Assembly (NCBI RefSeq): GCF_030147005.1
Contig: NZ_JASLAW010000175.1
Location: 1-58,132, forward strand
DNA: 58,132 nt
Reading direction: 5' to 3'
DNA from: Pseudomonas sp.
Lineage (GTDB): Bacteria; Pseudomonadota; Gammaproteobacteria; Pseudomonadales; Pseudomonadaceae
In this document: positions 32,151 through 40,460 of the stretch, piece by piece
Position numbering within the stretch: position 1 is the stretch's first letter
How the letters are laid out: each line of letters starts with the position of its first letter
Position numbers and translations under genes: made by a program
Notes under the pieces: generated by a model
What the model saw: only the letters and a program-made list of their open reading frames with translations
Told to the model about the DNA's origin: nothing
Databases searched by the model: none

Positions 32151-35084
32151 ATGCCCAAAGGATTGTTCCGCGCCATAGGCGCCTTGTTGACCGCCCTCGC
32201 TTTGTATAGCTTGCTGGGCTTTCTGATTCTGCCCGGCATTGCCCTTCGCATTGCCAACCAGCAGTTGGCCAATTACGCGACAGTGCCGGCGCGTATCGAG
32301 CGTATCGAGTTCAACCCGTTCAGCCTGGAGCTGACGTTATGGGGCCTGAAGATCGGTGATCCTGGCAAAGAACAGCTGGGTTTCGAGCGCCTCTATGCCA
32401 ACCTGCAGGTCGACAGCCTCTGGACCCGCGCCCTGCACCTGGCCGATATTCAACTCGAGCAGCCCAAGACCGAATTACTCTTCGACAAGTCCGGCCAACT
32501 GAACCTGGCGCAACTGTTCAAGTTGCCTGCGAGCGAGCCAACCCCCGCCGATCCCGACGCCAAGCCTTTCCCGCTGCGTATCGACAGCATCAAGCTGGCA
32601 GCCGGTTATGTGCACTTCCGGGACTTACGCCCCAGCGAACCCATTGAATTTCTTTACGACAAACTCGACTTCGAGCTGAAAAACCTCAGCACCTTGCCGG
32701 AAGATAACGCCGACATGACGCTGGTGGCTGCGGGTCCCGAGGGCGGGCAGATCGACTGGAAAGGCAACTTCAGCCTGGTGCCGATCACCTCCGAAGGCTC
32801 GCTGAAAGTCACCGACGGCAAAATGAAAGCCTGGTGGCCGTATGTACGCGACGCCTTGCCGCTGGTGCTTGAGGACGGCGTGCTCAATTTCAGCACTGAC
32901 TATAAATTCAGCCTGGCCAAAGAGACCGAGCTGAACCTGACCAACACCACCGCCAGCATCGCGCCCTTTGCGATCAAGGCACCGGACGGCCGGCCATTGG
33001 TACGTCTGGAACGCCTGGACGTCAGCGAAACCACGGTAGACCTGGCCAAGCAACACGTAGTAATCGGCAAGATCCGCAGCAACAAACTGGAAACCTGGGC
33101 CGCCCGCGAGGCCGATGGGCAACTGGACTGGCAGAAACTGTTCGCCAGCCAACCTGCAAAATCGGCCAAGACGCCGGAGCCCGCCTCCGCGCCGGCGACT
33201 GCCGACTCGCCTGAAGCGCAACCGGCGGCGCCGAACAAACCCTGGCAAGTGCTGCTCAAGGATGTGCAACTGCGCAACTATCAGGTGCACCTGGCTGACC
33301 GTCAGGCCAACCCAGCGGTAGCGCTGGAGCTGGGCCCGTTGAACATCGATGTGCAGAATTTCGACAGCCTCAACCAACGCCCGTTTACCTTGAAGGTCGA
33401 CACTGGTCTGGGCAAGCAAGGCAAGATCCAGGCAACCGGCGAGGTCAATCTCAACCCAGTCAACGCCAAGCTGAAAGTGAACACCCAGGACATCGACCTG
33501 CGCGTCGCCCAGTCCTACATCAGCCCGTTCATCCGTCTGGAGCTGCGCAGCGGCATGCTGGGCAGCAATTTGGATGTAAACCTGAAAAGCACTGAGCCGC
33601 TCACCCTTCAGGTCACCGGCCGGGCGCAGGTAGATCAGTTGCACACGCTGGACACCCTCAAGTCCCGCGACTTCCTCAAATGGCAGCGCCTGGTGCTGGA
33701 AGGCGTCAACTACCAGCATGGCGACAGCCTGTCGATCGACAAGGTCAACCTGCTGCAACCGTATGCGCGCTTCATGATCAACGATGACCGCACCACCAAC
33801 ATTGACGACCTGCTGATCCCTCAGCCGGCGGACAGCGGTGCCAAGTCGGCCGCCAAACCGGCAGCGAACAAAGATAAGCCGCTGGGTATCCACATCGGAC
33901 AGGTTGCGATCAACGACGGCTCGGCCAATTTCGCCGACTTCAGCCTCACGCCCAATTTCGCCACCGCCATTCAACAACTCAACGGCCAGATCGGCACCAT
34001 CGACAGCCGTCAGGCCAAGCCGGCCAGCGTCGACATCAAGGGCAAGGTGGACCGCTACGCGCCGGTAACGATCAAGGGCAGCGTAAACCCGTTCGACCCC
34101 ATGGCGGCGCTGGACATTGCGACCAGCTTCAAACGTGTCGAGTTGACCACGCTGACACCCTACTCGGGCAAATTTGCAGGCTTTCGAATCCGTAAAGGTC
34201 GTTTGAACCTGGACTTGCACTACGTGATCACCAAAGGCCAGTTGAAGGCCCAGAACAAAGTGGTGGTCGAGCAACTGCAACTGGGCGAGAAAGTCGACAG
34301 CGCCGATGCCGTCGACTTGCCGATTCGCCTGGCGGTTGCCTTGCTCAAAGACAGCAACGGCAAGATTTCCATTGAATTGCCGGTAACCGGCGACCTGAAC
34401 AACCCACAATTCAGCGTAATGCCGATTGTATGGCAAACCTTGCGTAACCTCGTGGTACGCGCAGCCACGGCCCCCTTCAAATTCATTGGCGGGCTGGTCA
34501 CTGGCGGGGGTTCGGAAGACCTGGGTAACGTGTCGTTCGCCGCAGGCTCCGGTGAATTGAATAAAGACGCCGAAGGTGCCCTCAACACGCTGGCCAAGGC
34601 TCTCAAAGAGCGCCCTGCCCTGCGTCTGGAAATCGAAGGGACCGCCGCCGCCAGCAGCGACGGCCCGTTCCTGGCCGCACAACGGCTGGAGCGTGAGTAC
34701 CAATACAACTACTACAAAATCCTGCAGCGTCGTGGCGATAAAGTCCCGGCTCAGGCGTCGTTGATTGTCGTGCCAGAGAAGGACAAGGCGCCTTTGCTGG
34801 AAGGCATTTACCGTACCCGCCTGAAACAACAACCACCGGCTGACTGGAAAGACCTCAGCAGCGATGAGCGCACGGCCAAGCTCAAGGACGGCGTGATCAA
34901 GTTCTGGAGTGGCAGTGACGTGCTTCTGCGCCAGCTGGGCCAAGACCGGGCCAGTACCATCAAGGACTACTTGGTGGATAAGGCTCAACTGGAAGACGAC
35001 CGCGTGTACTTCATTGATGCGCAGTTGGGGCAGGCGCAGAAGGATGGTCGAGTGGTTACCCCGATGCATCTGGATGCGGAGTAA
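32151..35084 (+). CDS. DUF748 (AsmA-like) large envelope protein
   Basis: About 977 residues. One N-terminal transmembrane helix (FRAIGALLTALALYSLLGFLI) anchors a very long periplasmic region made of beta-rich DUF748 segments (SLELTLWGLKIGDPG..., repeated VRLERLDVSETTVDL, TTNIDDLLIP). This is reminiscent of the AsmA/TamB bridge-like lipid-transport superfamily. A flexible Ala/Pro/Lys-rich linker lies near residues 340-365. The C-terminal part has a GSGELNKDAEGALNTLAKALKERP segment resembling an OmpA-C-type peptidoglycan-binding fold. ATG 32139 is an equally open start, adding four residues. Function is not established; envelope lipid homeostasis is a plausible inference. Confidence 0.82.
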   Translation: MPKGLFRAIGALLTALALYSLLGFLILPGIALRIANQQLANYATVPARIERIEFNPFSLELTLWGLKIGDPGKEQLGFERLYANLQVDSLWTRALHLADIQLEQPKTELLFDKSGQLNLAQLFKLPASEPTPADPDAKPFPLRIDSIKLAAGYVHFRDLRPSEPIEFLYDKLDFELKNLSTLPEDNADMTLVAAGPEGGQIDWKGNFSLVPITSEGSLKVTDGKMKAWWPYVRDALPLVLEDGVLNFSTDYKFSLAKETELNLTNTTASIAPFAIKAPDGRPLVRLERLDVSETTVDLAKQHVVIGKIRSNKLETWAAREADGQLDWQKLFASQPAKSAKTPEPASAPATADSPEAQPAAPNKPWQVLLKDVQLRNYQVHLADRQANPAVALELGPLNIDVQNFDSLNQRPFTLKVDTGLGKQGKIQATGEVNLNPVNAKLKVNTQDIDLRVAQSYISPFIRLELRSGMLGSNLDVNLKSTEPLTLQVTGRAQVDQLHTLDTLKSRDFLKWQRLVLEGVNYQHGDSLSIDKVNLLQPYARFMINDDRTTNIDDLLIPQPADSGAKSAAKPAANKDKPLGIHIGQVAINDGSANFADFSLTPNFATAIQQLNGQIGTIDSRQAKPASVDIKGKVDRYAPVTIKGSVNPFDPMAALDIATSFKRVELTTLTPYSGKFAGFRIRKGRLNLDLHYVITKGQLKAQNKVVVEQLQLGEKVDSADAVDLPIRLAVALLKDSNGKISIELPVTGDLNNPQFSVMPIVWQTLRNLVVRAATAPFKFIGGLVTGGGSEDLGNVSFAAGSGELNKDAEGALNTLAKALKERPALRLEIEGTAAASSDGPFLAAQRLEREYQYNYYKILQRRGDKVPAQASLIVVPEKDKAPLLEGIYRTRLKQQPPADWKDLSSDERTAKLKDGVIKFWSGSDVLLRQLGQDRASTIKDYLVDKAQLEDDRVYFIDAQLGQAQKDGRVVTPMHLDAE

Positions 35085-35104
35085 CGTTCAAGGGCTCTGT
35101 ATGT

Positions 35105-35198
35105 AAATGTGGAAGCGGGCTTGCTCGCGAACACGGTGGATCAGGCAGCACAGCGTGCTTGATAGACCGCATTCGCGATGCACGCCTGCATCCACATT
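35105..35198. repeat. Degenerate REPIN
   Basis: Left arm AAATGTGGAAGCGGGCTTGC continuing to 35131 and right arm at 35172-35198, its imperfect inverted copy (about four differences plus one inserted base). This is the GTGGGAGCGGGCTTGCTC class of P. fluorescens REPs, now decayed. It sits between the convergent DUF748 and BON genes. Confidence 0.8.
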
Positions 35199-35243
35199 CT
35201 TCGCAACTGTTTGCCCTGCAACTTTTTTACCCGCCAAATAGAA

Positions 35244-35271
35244 CAGGCCCCGACACAAGTGCCGGGGCCTG
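35244..35271 (-). terminator. Hairpin terminator of the BON gene
   Basis: Nine-bp stem CAGGCCCCG/CGGGGCCTG with a ten-base loop. On the minus strand it is about 105 bases after the BON stop, with T-rich sequence following. It could also act on plus-strand readthrough from the DUF748 gene. Confidence 0.6.
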
Positions 35272-35377
35272 TAATGACCACATCCGTGTGGTCGGTCGCA
35301 TGAACTCCAGAGGTGCGTCGGGTGGATATCTGACTCACCCTACGCCGCCGCTATTCAGTTCAGACGAAACCGTAGCG

Positions 35378-35998
35378 TTACTCTGCTTTCAGGCCATCAG
35401 CCGATACAGCTTTAACGCCTTTGATTTTCCTGGTGATCGCTACGGCAGTTTCTTTCTGCGCGGCAGTCACAGCAGTTGGGGACGACAGGGACACTACGCC
35501 TTTGTTGGTTTCAACCTTGATGTCGGTGCCAGGAATACCTTTCTCGGTAACCAGGTCAGCCTTCACTTTGGTGGTGATCCAAGTGTCGCTGGTGGCGCCT
35601 TTGGCGTCAGCGGCTGCGCCGTTGGCTTTGTCCATGCCGTCGGCCTTAGTAGCGCCGCCAGCGATCAGGCCGTCAGCAGAAACTGCGGTAACACCTTTGA
35701 TCTTCTTGGTGATCGCTACGGCGGTCGCTTTCTGCGAGTCCGAGATAGCTACGTCGGAAGACAGGGAAACCACACCTTTGTTGGTCTCAACCTTGATGTC
35801 CGAACCTGGAATGCCTTTTTCAGTCAGCAGGTCAGCTTTGACTTTAGTGGTGATCCAAGTATCCGAAACGCCTTCCTTAGCCTGGGTGGCTTCGCCGGCC
35901 GCCAAAGTCATAGGGGCTGGGGAAGTCTGAGCAAAGGCTACGTTAGCACCCATGGCCAGAGTCAGAGCGGTAGCAGTAGCGAGAGCGAACTTCTTCAT
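35378..35998 (-). CDS. Periplasmic protein with two BON domains (OsmY-like)
   Basis: 206 residues. Sec signal peptide MKKFALATATALTLAMGANVAFA. Two BON domains (about 46-110 and 136-206) are almost copies of each other: both contain SDTWITTKVKADL, TEKGIPG, DIKVETNKGVVSLSS and IKGVxAVSADGL. A short Ala/Gly/Lys linker joins them. BON domains bind phospholipid membranes. OsmY and its relatives are stress-induced periplasmic proteins with chaperone-like or membrane-protective roles. ATG 35998 with AGGAG upstream. It is monocistronic, with a sigma-54-like promoter and a strong dyad upstream. Confidence 0.92.
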   Translation of the reverse strand: MKKFALATATALTLAMGANVAFAQTSPAPMTLAAGEATQAKEGVSDTWITTKVKADLLTEKGIPGSDIKVETNKGVVSLSSDVAISDSQKATAVAITKKIKGVTAVSADGLIAGGATKADGMDKANGAAADAKGATSDTWITTKVKADLVTEKGIPGTDIKVETNKGVVSLSSPTAVTAAQKETAVAITRKIKGVKAVSADGLKAE

Positions 35999-36068
35999 AC
36001 GAGTAACTCCTGTTTTATTAAAAGACTGCAGTACGTAAATCTTGGTGCTGCAGCGCTAACAGGGATAG

Positions 36069-36084
36069 TGCAGGCAGTGTGCCA
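36069..36084 (-). promoter_or_regulatory. Sigma-54-like promoter upstream of the BON gene
   Basis: On the minus strand, TGGCAC-ACTGC-CTGCA has the exact -24/-12 spacing and the same CTGC variant as the crcZ promoter. The expected start is near 36058, 60 bases before the ATG. A sigma-70/RpoS alternative (TTGCGA ... CTATCC) overlaps it. Confidence 0.5.
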
Positions 36085-36151
36085 AGTCGCAAGCTAGATA
36101 AAAACTCTTATAAAACAACGAGTTATAAAACGGTCTGATTTTCGGAATCGT

Positions 36152-36191
36152 GCAACTTGCATGAAACGCATCGTGCCTGCATGCAAGTTGC
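36152..36191. promoter_or_regulatory. 12-bp perfect inverted repeat upstream of the BON gene
   Basis: GCAACTTGCATG (36152-36163) and its exact inverse CATGCAAGTTGC (36180-36191), separated by 16 bases. It is centred about 95 bp upstream of the sigma-54-like promoter. A direct repeat TTATAAAAC (36108 and 36123) lies between. The rest of 36009-36244 holds no supported gene. Confidence 0.6.
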
Positions 36192-36244
36192 GGCTTTTGG
36201 ACTGGGCTAAACAGCTGATTCTGCTTCACTTTTCTTGCGCTCAT

Positions 36245-36273
36245 AAAAAAAGGACTCCGAAGAGTCCTTTTTT
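36245..36273 (-). terminator. Terminator of pnp
   Basis: Stem AGGACTC/GAGTCCT with a CGAA loop, flanked by A-run and T-run, so it can work in both directions. It is 22 bases past the pnp stop. Confidence 0.9.
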
Positions 36274-36294
36274 CAGCATGAAGCTTACGGGTGA

Positions 36295-38400
36295 TTAAAC
36301 GCCCGAAGCCTTGGCTGCTGCTACGTCCTTGATGGACAGTTTGATACGGCCACGGTTGTCCACGTCCAGTACCAACACTTCCACTTCCTGGCCTTCTTTC
36401 AGAATGTCGGTCACTTTCTCAACGCGAGCGTCGCTCAGCATGGAGATGTGAACCAGACCGTCTTTGCCCGGCAGGATGTTGACGAATGCACCGAAGTCGA
36501 CGATACGCTCAACCTTACCGACGTAGATCTTGCCGATTTCGGCTTCAGCGGTGATACCCAGGACGCGCTGGCGCGCAGCTTCAGCCGCTTCCTTGGTTTC
36601 GCCGAAGATCTTGATCGAACCGTCGTCTTCGATATCGATCGAGGCCTTGGTTTCTTCACAGATCGCACGGATAGTTGCGCCGCCTTTACCGATGACATCA
36701 CGGATTTTGTCGGTGTCGATTTTCATCGCGATCATGGTCGGAGCATTTTCCGACAGTTCGGTACGCGACTGGCCAATGATCTGGTTCATCTGGCCGAGGA
36801 TGTTCAGGCGCGCTTCCAGGGCTTGGCCCAGGGCGATCTCCATGATCTCTTCGGTGATGCCCTTGATCTTGATGTCCATCTGCAGCGCGGTTACGCCTTT
36901 GGCGGTACCGGCTACTTTGAAGTCCATGTCGCCCAAGTGGTCTTCGTCACCCAGGATGTCGGTCAGGATGGCGAATTTCTCGCCTTCTTTAACCAGACCC
37001 ATGGCGATACCGGCCACCGGCGCCTTCATCGGCACACCGGCGTCCATCAGAGCCAGGGAAGCACCACAAACGGAAGCCATCGAGCTTGAACCGTTGGACT
37101 CAGTAATTTCCGATACAACACGAATGGTGTACGGGAACACGTCGGCAGCCGGCAGCATCGCGGCAATCGAACGACGGGCCAGACGGCCGTGACCGATTTC
37201 ACGACGACCAGCACCCCCCATGCGACCACACTCGCCCACCGAGAACGGAGGGAAGTTGTAGTGCAGCATGAACGGGTCTTTTTTCTCGCCTTCCAGAGTG
37301 TCCAGCAGCTGTGCGTCACGGGCAGTACCCAGGGTCGCGACTACCAGAGCCTGGGTTTCACCACGGGTGAACAGCGCCGAACCGTGAGTCTTCGGCAGAA
37401 CACCGACTTCGATGTTCAGCGGACGCACGGTGCGCGTGTCGCGACCGTCGATACGTGGCTTGCCGTTAACGATGTTTTCGCGGACGGTACGGTATTCGAT
37501 TTCACCGAAAGCAGCTTTGACTTCGCTGGAAGAAGGCTGGCCTTCTTCACCGGACAGCTTGGCCACAACCTGATCCTTCAGCTCGCCCAGGCGAGCGTAA
37601 CGGTCGGCCTTGACGGTGATGGCGTAAGCCTGGGAGATCGCGTCGCCGAACTCGGCACGGATAGCTGCCAGCAGAGCGGTGGCTTCTGGCTGTGGAGCCC
37701 AGGTCCAGGTTGGCTTGGCTGCTTCTGCGGCGAGTTCCTTGACAGCGTTGATCACCACCTGGAACTCGTCGTGAGCAAACAGTACGGCGCCCAGCATCTG
37801 GTCTTCGGTCAGCTCTTTGGCTTCCGATTCAACCATCAGTACGGCTTCCGAGGTACCGGCAACGACCATGTCCAGGCTCGATGCTTTTTGTTGCTCGTAA
37901 GTCGGGTTCAGCAGGTAACCGGTGCTTTCGTGGAAAGCAACGCGCGCAGCGCCGATCGGGCCATCGAAAGGAATGCCGGAGATAGCCAGTGCAGCCGAAG
38001 TACCGATCATCGCGGCGATGTCCGGATCGGTCTTTTTGCTGGTGGAAACAACGGTGCAGACAACCTGCACTTCGTTCATGAAGCCTTCTGGAAACAGCGG
38101 ACGGATCGGACGGTCGATCAGTCGGGAAGTCAGGGTTTCTTTCTCGGAAGGACGGCCTTCGCGCTTGAAGAAACCGCCAGGGATCTTACCGGCAGCGTAA
38201 GTCTTTTCCTGGTAGTGAACGGACAGAGGGAAAAAGCCTTTGCTCGGGTCAGCGGTCTTGGCGCCAACCACGGTTACCAATACGGTAACGTCGTCGTCAA
38301 CGGTAACCAGCACTGCGCCGGAGGCTTGACGGGCGATACGGCCTGTCTCGAGGGTAACGGTCGACTGACCGAACTGGAATTTTTTGATAACCGGGTTCAC
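36295..38400 (-). CDS. pnp: Polyribonucleotide nucleotidyltransferase (PNPase)
   Basis: 701 residues, identical in length to P. aeruginosa PNPase as I recall it. Two RNase PH-like domains with an alpha-helical linker; the second core contains FFPLSVHYQEKTYAAG-type and GRREIGHGRLARR motifs. Then come a KH domain (about 553-612, IRDVIGKGGATIRAI) and an S1 domain (about 622-690, GKIYVGKVERIVDFGAFV). It degrades RNA 3' to 5' using phosphate and is part of the RNA degradosome. Start is GTG 38400 after GGTAGGAC. It follows rpsO as in E. coli. A hairpin in the 198-base rpsO-pnp spacer is a candidate processing or autoregulation site. Confidence 0.98.
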   Translation of the reverse strand: MNPVIKKFQFGQSTVTLETGRIARQASGAVLVTVDDDVTVLVTVVGAKTADPSKGFFPLSVHYQEKTYAAGKIPGGFFKREGRPSEKETLTSRLIDRPIRPLFPEGFMNEVQVVCTVVSTSKKTDPDIAAMIGTSAALAISGIPFDGPIGAARVAFHESTGYLLNPTYEQQKASSLDMVVAGTSEAVLMVESEAKELTEDQMLGAVLFAHDEFQVVINAVKELAAEAAKPTWTWAPQPEATALLAAIRAEFGDAISQAYAITVKADRYARLGELKDQVVAKLSGEEGQPSSSEVKAAFGEIEYRTVRENIVNGKPRIDGRDTRTVRPLNIEVGVLPKTHGSALFTRGETQALVVATLGTARDAQLLDTLEGEKKDPFMLHYNFPPFSVGECGRMGGAGRREIGHGRLARRSIAAMLPAADVFPYTIRVVSEITESNGSSSMASVCGASLALMDAGVPMKAPVAGIAMGLVKEGEKFAILTDILGDEDHLGDMDFKVAGTAKGVTALQMDIKIKGITEEIMEIALGQALEARLNILGQMNQIIGQSRTELSENAPTMIAMKIDTDKIRDVIGKGGATIRAICEETKASIDIEDDGSIKIFGETKEAAEAARQRVLGITAEAEIGKIYVGKVERIVDFGAFVNILPGKDGLVHISMLSDARVEKVTDILKEGQEVEVLVLDVDNRGRIKLSIKDVAAAKASGV

Positions 38401-38540
38401 GGTGTCCTACCTTCTTTGTGGCTCTTGGGGGAACTTGTTTTCTTGCGAAATTCTTGGGCAATGTCGGGAATCGGCCCAACCCTTGTCCAGGGGGTAAAAC
38501 GTGTATCCAGATAAAACTTGAGGCTGGAAGCCCGCCACGG

Positions 38541-38562
38541 GCCAGCGGGAAAACCCACTGGC
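38541..38562 (-). other. Hairpin in the rpsO-pnp spacer
   Basis: Nine-bp stem GCCAGTGGG/CCCGCTGGC (one G-T pair) with a TTTT loop on the minus strand. It lacks a T-run, so it is more likely a processing or partial attenuation site than a terminator. In E. coli an RNase III hairpin in the same spacer mediates pnp autoregulation. Confidence 0.5.
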
Positions 38563-38598
38563 ACACGGCAGACAACCAACCTCTAGCGCAATCGCTGA

Positions 38599-38868
38599 TT
38601 AGCGACGCAGACCCAGGCGACCGATCAGAGCCTGATAACGACCCAGATCTTTGCCTTTCAGGTAGTCCAGCAGCTTACGGCGCTGGTTTACCATGCGGAT
38701 CAGACCACGACGGGAGTGGTGATCTTTACCGTTGGCCTTGAAGTGACCTTGCAGTTTGTTGATGTTGTGGGTCAGCAGTGCAACTTGCACTTCTGGCGAA
38801 CCAGTGTCACCAACAGCTTGCTGATAGTCAGCTACGATTTGTGCTTTTTCTTGAACGTCGAGAGCCAT
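38599..38868 (-). CDS. rpsO: 30S ribosomal protein S15
   Basis: 89 residues, the universal S15 length. Four-helix protein with the 16S-binding segment GSPEVQVALLTHNINKLQGHFKANGKDHHSRRGLIRMVNQRRKLLDYL. A primary binder of the 16S central domain. ATG 38868 with AAGGA upstream. In E. coli S15 represses its own translation by trapping ribosomes on a pseudoknot; I did not resolve such a structure here. It lies 116 bases after truB and upstream of pnp. Confidence 0.98.
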   Translation of the reverse strand: MALDVQEKAQIVADYQQAVGDTGSPEVQVALLTHNINKLQGHFKANGKDHHSRRGLIRMVNQRRKLLDYLKGKDLGRYQALIGRLGLRR

Positions 38869-38984
38869 GAGGCAATCCTTTTTTCAGGAAACCGCCCAAG
38901 GGGCAGTTTCAACAGGCCAGGGACAAATCCCTGTATCTAAAAAATGAGTAGTGACCATGCCTGTTAACAGCCACACTCGTTCGG

Positions 38985-39902
38985 TCATTCTGACCGAATC
39001 AGTCGACGTGGCGCGATGCGCCCGTCTTCGCTCACTTCACCGATACCGATAAAGCGACCGTTGTGATCCTGTACTCGCACCATGCCAAACTTCGGGGCAT
39101 CCGGAGCGCGTACCGGCTGGCCGTTGAGCCAGTAGAACGCGCTGTGCTCCGAGAAGTGCAGCAATGGCCAATCCAGCAAACCGCTGTCCGATGGCATCAG
39201 GAAGCGATCTACCGCTTCGTTGCCGCCTTCGGCGTGTACTGCTTCGAGCTCTTCCAGCGTGACCGTTTGGGCCAGCGTGAAAGGTCCGGCTTGGGTACGT
39301 CGCAGTTCGGCAACGTATGCGCCACAGCCCAGTTGCTCACCAATATCTTCCACCAGGGTACGGATATAGGTGCCTTTGCTGCAGTCAACCGCCAACCGGG
39401 CAGTGTCACCTTCACAGGCAAGCAATTCCAGCCGGGCAATAGTAACAGAACGCGGTTCACGCTCCACCACTTCACCCGCACGCGCCAACTTGTAAAGAGG
39501 CTGGCCATCACGTTTGAGGGCCGAGTACATCGGCGGTATCTGACTGATTTTCCCACGGAAAGCGGGTAAGGCAGCTTCAATATCGGCACGACCAACGGTC
39601 ACATCGCGAACCTGCAAGACATCCCCTTCGGCGTCGGCCGTGGTGGTGGTCTTGCCCAGTTGCATCAGGGTTTCGTAACCCTTGTCGGAATCAAGCAGGT
39701 ATTGCGAAAACTTGGTGGCCTCGCCAAAGCACAACGGCAAAACGCCGGTGGCCAGGGGATCGAGGCTGCCGGTGTGCCCGGCCTTCTCGGCATTGAGCAG
39801 CCAGCGGACCTTCTGCAGTGCGGCATTGGAGGTAAAACCAATGGGCTTGTCGAGCAGAATGATGCCGCTGACGTTGCGACGAATACGTTTGACCTGAGCC
39901 AC
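38985..39902 (-). CDS. truB: tRNA pseudouridine(55) synthase
   Basis: 305 residues. Catalytic motif HTGSLDPLATGVLPLCFGEATK with the essential Asp in GSLDPLATG (about residue 45), plus the KRDGQPLYKLARAGE and VDCSKGTYIRTL motifs. A C-terminal PUA-like domain follows. It converts U55 to pseudouridine in the T loop of tRNAs and acts as a tRNA chaperone. Start is GTG 39902 with AAGGAGT upstream, three bases after the rbfA stop. Confidence 0.97.
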   Translation of the reverse strand: MAQVKRIRRNVSGIILLDKPIGFTSNAALQKVRWLLNAEKAGHTGSLDPLATGVLPLCFGEATKFSQYLLDSDKGYETLMQLGKTTTTADAEGDVLQVRDVTVGRADIEAALPAFRGKISQIPPMYSALKRDGQPLYKLARAGEVVEREPRSVTIARLELLACEGDTARLAVDCSKGTYIRTLVEDIGEQLGCGAYVAELRRTQAGPFTLAQTVTLEELEAVHAEGGNEAVDRFLMPSDSGLLDWPLLHFSEHSAFYWLNGQPVRAPDAPKFGMVRVQDHNGRFIGIGEVSEDGRIAPRRLIRSE

Positions 39903-39905
39903 CGC

Positions 39906-40301
39906 TTACTCCTTGGCGTCTTCAGGTGTGGACGGATGCTGGCTGTCTTCAGCCACGGCGCGCTCGATCAGTGCCGACAGGTGCGCGCCACGTACGACGC
40001 TTTCATCGTAGTGGAAGTGCAACTGCGGAACGCTGCGCAACTTCATTTCACGGGCCAGCTGCATGCGCAGGAAACCTGCGGCCGAGTTGAGCACCTTGAT
40101 GCTCTGCGCGATTTCTTCGCTGTTGTCCTGACCCATTACAGTGATGAAGATTTTGGCGTGACCCACGTCACGGCTCACTTCAACGGCGGTGATGGTGACC
40201 AGGCCAACGCGCGGATCTTTGACTTCGCGACGGATCAGTTGGGCCAGCTCGCGCTGCATCTGATCGCCGATACGTTGGGTACGGCTGTATTCTTTTGCCA
40301 T
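39906..40301 (-). CDS. rbfA: 30S ribosome-binding factor A
   Basis: 131 residues with a KH-type fold: EYSRTQRIGDQMQRELAQLIRREVKDPRVGLVTITAVEVSRDVGHAKIFI. The C-terminus is acidic and variable. It binds immature 30S subunits and promotes 5'-end maturation of 16S rRNA; it is also important in the cold. ATG 40301. It lies between infB and truB as in most gamma-proteobacteria. Confidence 0.97.
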   Translation of the reverse strand: MAKEYSRTQRIGDQMQRELAQLIRREVKDPRVGLVTITAVEVSRDVGHAKIFITVMGQDNSEEIAQSIKVLNSAAGFLRMQLAREMKLRSVPQLHFHYDESVVRGAHLSALIERAVAEDSQHPSTPEDAKE

Positions 40302-40355
40302 GTCTTGTTACCTGTTACTGCCACACGGTGAAACCCGTGGGGTCTGAAAGCGGCA

Positions 40356-40389
40356 AACGCCCGGCCTGACAAAAGCCAGACCGGGCGTT
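40356..40389 (-). other. Stem-loop between infB and rbfA
   Basis: Nine-bp stem AACGCCCGG/CCGGGCGTT with a partly paired 16-base loop, in the 159-base infB-rbfA spacer. On the minus strand a short TTTG follows. It may attenuate transcription or stabilise the infB message; a second small hairpin lies at 40321-40340. Confidence 0.5.
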
Positions 40390-40460
40390 GCGTTTAGAGT
40401 CCGTACACTGCGCGGGGCATCTGCATGCCCACACGCGGCGTGGCTCCGGAAGTGCGCGAG

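Noticed and set aside
32625..35069. Open frame of 814 codons on the minus strand opposite the DUF748 gene
   Set aside because: Antisense shadow of a GC-rich gene without start signals or motifs.
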